A DNA stretch of 5,588 bases from Nitrososphaeraceae archaeon (lineage in GTDB: Archaea; Thermoproteota; Nitrososphaeria; Nitrososphaerales; Nitrososphaeraceae): positions 1 through 5,588 of the forward strand of contig JAICHI010000089.1 in the NCBI GenBank assembly GCA_025922735.1. The letters are read 5' to 3'. Below the pieces are notes generated by a model. It did no database searches and was not told where the DNA came from. It was given only the letters and a program-made list of their open reading frames with translations. The translations under genes and the position numbers were made by a program. Numbering within the stretch: the first letter of the stretch is position 1; every line of letters begins with the position of its first letter. Positions 4,839 through 5,588 of this stretch are shown in pieces.

Positions 4839-5531
4839 ATGTGCAAGAAACTGTCGCTTCTTGCACTGATAGTAGTGTTTCTTCTAATTGCTTTTAATTT
4901 TCCGCTAGGACTGGCTGCAAAGTATTATTCTGAGCAGACTGACTTTACAGAGACATTTGTTCCTATGACAAGGCAGAGCTGGGATAAAGACGACATAGAG
5001 AGCTGCGTATACAGTGAAGACGGTGTTGACAATGCATACTATGCGTGGACAAAGCTGTCAGTGCAAATGTGGCGGCAAGCACTGCAGGAATACACTGGCA
5101 ACCAAGAAGAGTGGAACATCACTGCAATATTTGTCAAATCGGAGGCAGAGCTTGAATCATGTGACATCAAGATATACATTTATGACAAATACAGCGATTT
5201 TCCAGATTATCCTGCTCAGACAGGTGCATATACATCTCTGACATTCAAGGATGGAAGCGGCAGGGACAACAACCTTGATTTGCGAATCTATCTTTCGCCA
5301 CTTGTACTACATGGCGACGGCGAGACGGAAATAAACCTGCCCTCATATGCCTTTAGGAACTCCGCCGTGCATGAAATAGGCCATGTGCTTGGCCTTGGCC
5401 ACATGCAATTGCAAAAGGGTTACTTGATGTCGCCTGAGTTTGACTTTTGGGAAACAAGTCAACAGCTCCCTATAACAACGCTAGAGCTTGATGCCCTAGT
5501 CAAAGTCTATGGAACAGACGGCTTTGGTTGA
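4839..5531 (+). CDS. Secreted or membrane-anchored matrixin-like zinc metalloprotease
   Basis: Predicted exported zinc endopeptidase of the metzincin type (M10A/matrixin-like). The N-terminus MCKK plus a hydrophobic stretch at about 5-27 (LSLLALIVVFLLIAF, ending LGLAA) is a signal peptide or single anchor. The rest is soluble and acidic. Near the C-terminus AVHEIGHVLGLGH supplies the complete HExxHxxGxxH zinc site: H178, catalytic E179, H182 and H188. The following YLMS provides a Met-turn candidate, M197. Two other cysteines (C56, C108) could form a disulfide outside the cell, and N93-I-T is a glycosylation sequon. No cysteine-switch propeptide is apparent, and at 230 residues it is close to a bare catalytic domain. 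The ATG lies 4 bases after the P-II stop with no ribosome binding site, so translation is probably coupled. The substrate is unknown; surface-protein turnover, processing or peptide scavenging are possible. Confidence 0.85.
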   Translation: MCKKLSLLALIVVFLLIAFNFPLGLAAKYYSEQTDFTETFVPMTRQSWDKDDIESCVYSEDGVDNAYYAWTKLSVQMWRQALQEYTGNQEEWNITAIFVKSEAELESCDIKIYIYDKYSDFPDYPAQTGAYTSLTFKDGSGRDNNLDLRIYLSPLVLHGDGETEINLPSYAFRNSAVHEIGHVLGLGHMQLQKGYLMSPEFDFWETSQQLPITTLELDALVKVYGTDGFG

Positions 5532-5535
5532 ACTG

Positions 5536-5543
5536 TTATATAT
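5536..5543 (+). promoter_or_regulatory. TATA box for the gene starting at 5568
   Basis: TTATATAT begins 5 bases after the protease stop codon and is centred about 28 bp before the ATG at 5568. This is the normal archaeal spacing for leaderless transcription and suggests that the next gene is a separate transcription unit. Confidence 0.55.
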
Positions 5544-5567
5544 CTCGCTGAAAGGTAAAACTTTGTC

Positions 5568-5588
5568 ATGCCTGACAATGAAGAGGAT
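5568..5588 (+). CDS. Start of an unidentified gene, truncated by the window edge
   Basis: An ATG follows the TATA box at 5536-5543 and opens a frame reading MPDNEED to the end of the window. Only seven codons are visible, so nothing can be said about the product. The promoter spacing is the main support for the start. AAAGGT at 5551-5556 is too far upstream (11 bases) to be a confident ribosome binding site. Confidence 0.45.

Noticed and set aside
1..5588. Mobile element, CRISPR, toxin-antitoxin or defence island
   Set aside because: No transposase, integrase, terminal inverted repeats or regularly spaced repeats are visible. The PIN domain here is fused to an ATPase and KH domain and is not a VapC toxin; no VapB-like partner is adjacent.

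Overview
The window looks like chromosomal DNA of an ammonia-oxidising-type archaeon (Thaumarchaeota/Nitrososphaeria, perhaps Nitrososphaera-like). This is inferred from gene content and promoter style, not from a search. It holds a PIN-ATPase-KH protein of the archaeal PINA/COG1855 type, an Lrp/AsnC ligand-binding domain, a P-II protein with an atypical T-loop, and very short intergenic gaps in which TATA-like boxes lie about 24-30 bp upstream of start codons, as expected for leaderless archaeal mRNAs. No rRNA, tRNA, CRISPR array, insertion sequence or phage gene is visible. The window is densely coding, and no gap exceeds about 100 bp.

Layout. Bases 3-182 (+) are the 3' end of a small Lrp/AsnC-type ligand-binding (RAM) domain protein. 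Bases 226-1170 (+) encode a double-SIS-domain sugar-phosphate isomerase/deaminase resembling the isomerase half of GlmS. It converges, with a 14-bp overlap, on a two-domain rhodanese-type sulfurtransferase (1157-1996, -). The sulfurtransferase is divergent from an MntR/DtxR-family metal-dependent regulator (2065-2562, +) across a 68-bp promoter region. The regulator converges on the large PIN-ATPase-KH gene (2559-4394, -), and the two share a CTAG at their stop codons. Across a 98-bp divergent promoter region lies a P-II gene (4493-4834, +), followed after 4 bp by a secreted matrixin-like zinc metalloprotease (4839-5531, +). A new gene starts at 5568 behind its own TATA box and runs off the window.

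Functional picture. The genes are mostly housekeeping or regulatory: amino-acid/nitrogen sensing (Lrp-RAM, P-II), amino-sugar or sugar-phosphate metabolism (SIS), sulfur transfer (rhodanese), Mn/Fe homeostasis (MntR) and DNA recombination/repair (PINA). I see no complete undescribed multi-gene system. The points most worth a second look are the P-II protein that has lost the basic phosphate-binding residues and the modified tyrosine, its tight linkage to an exported metalloprotease, and an 11-bp direct repeat placed symmetrically around the sulfurtransferase/mntR divergent promoter.
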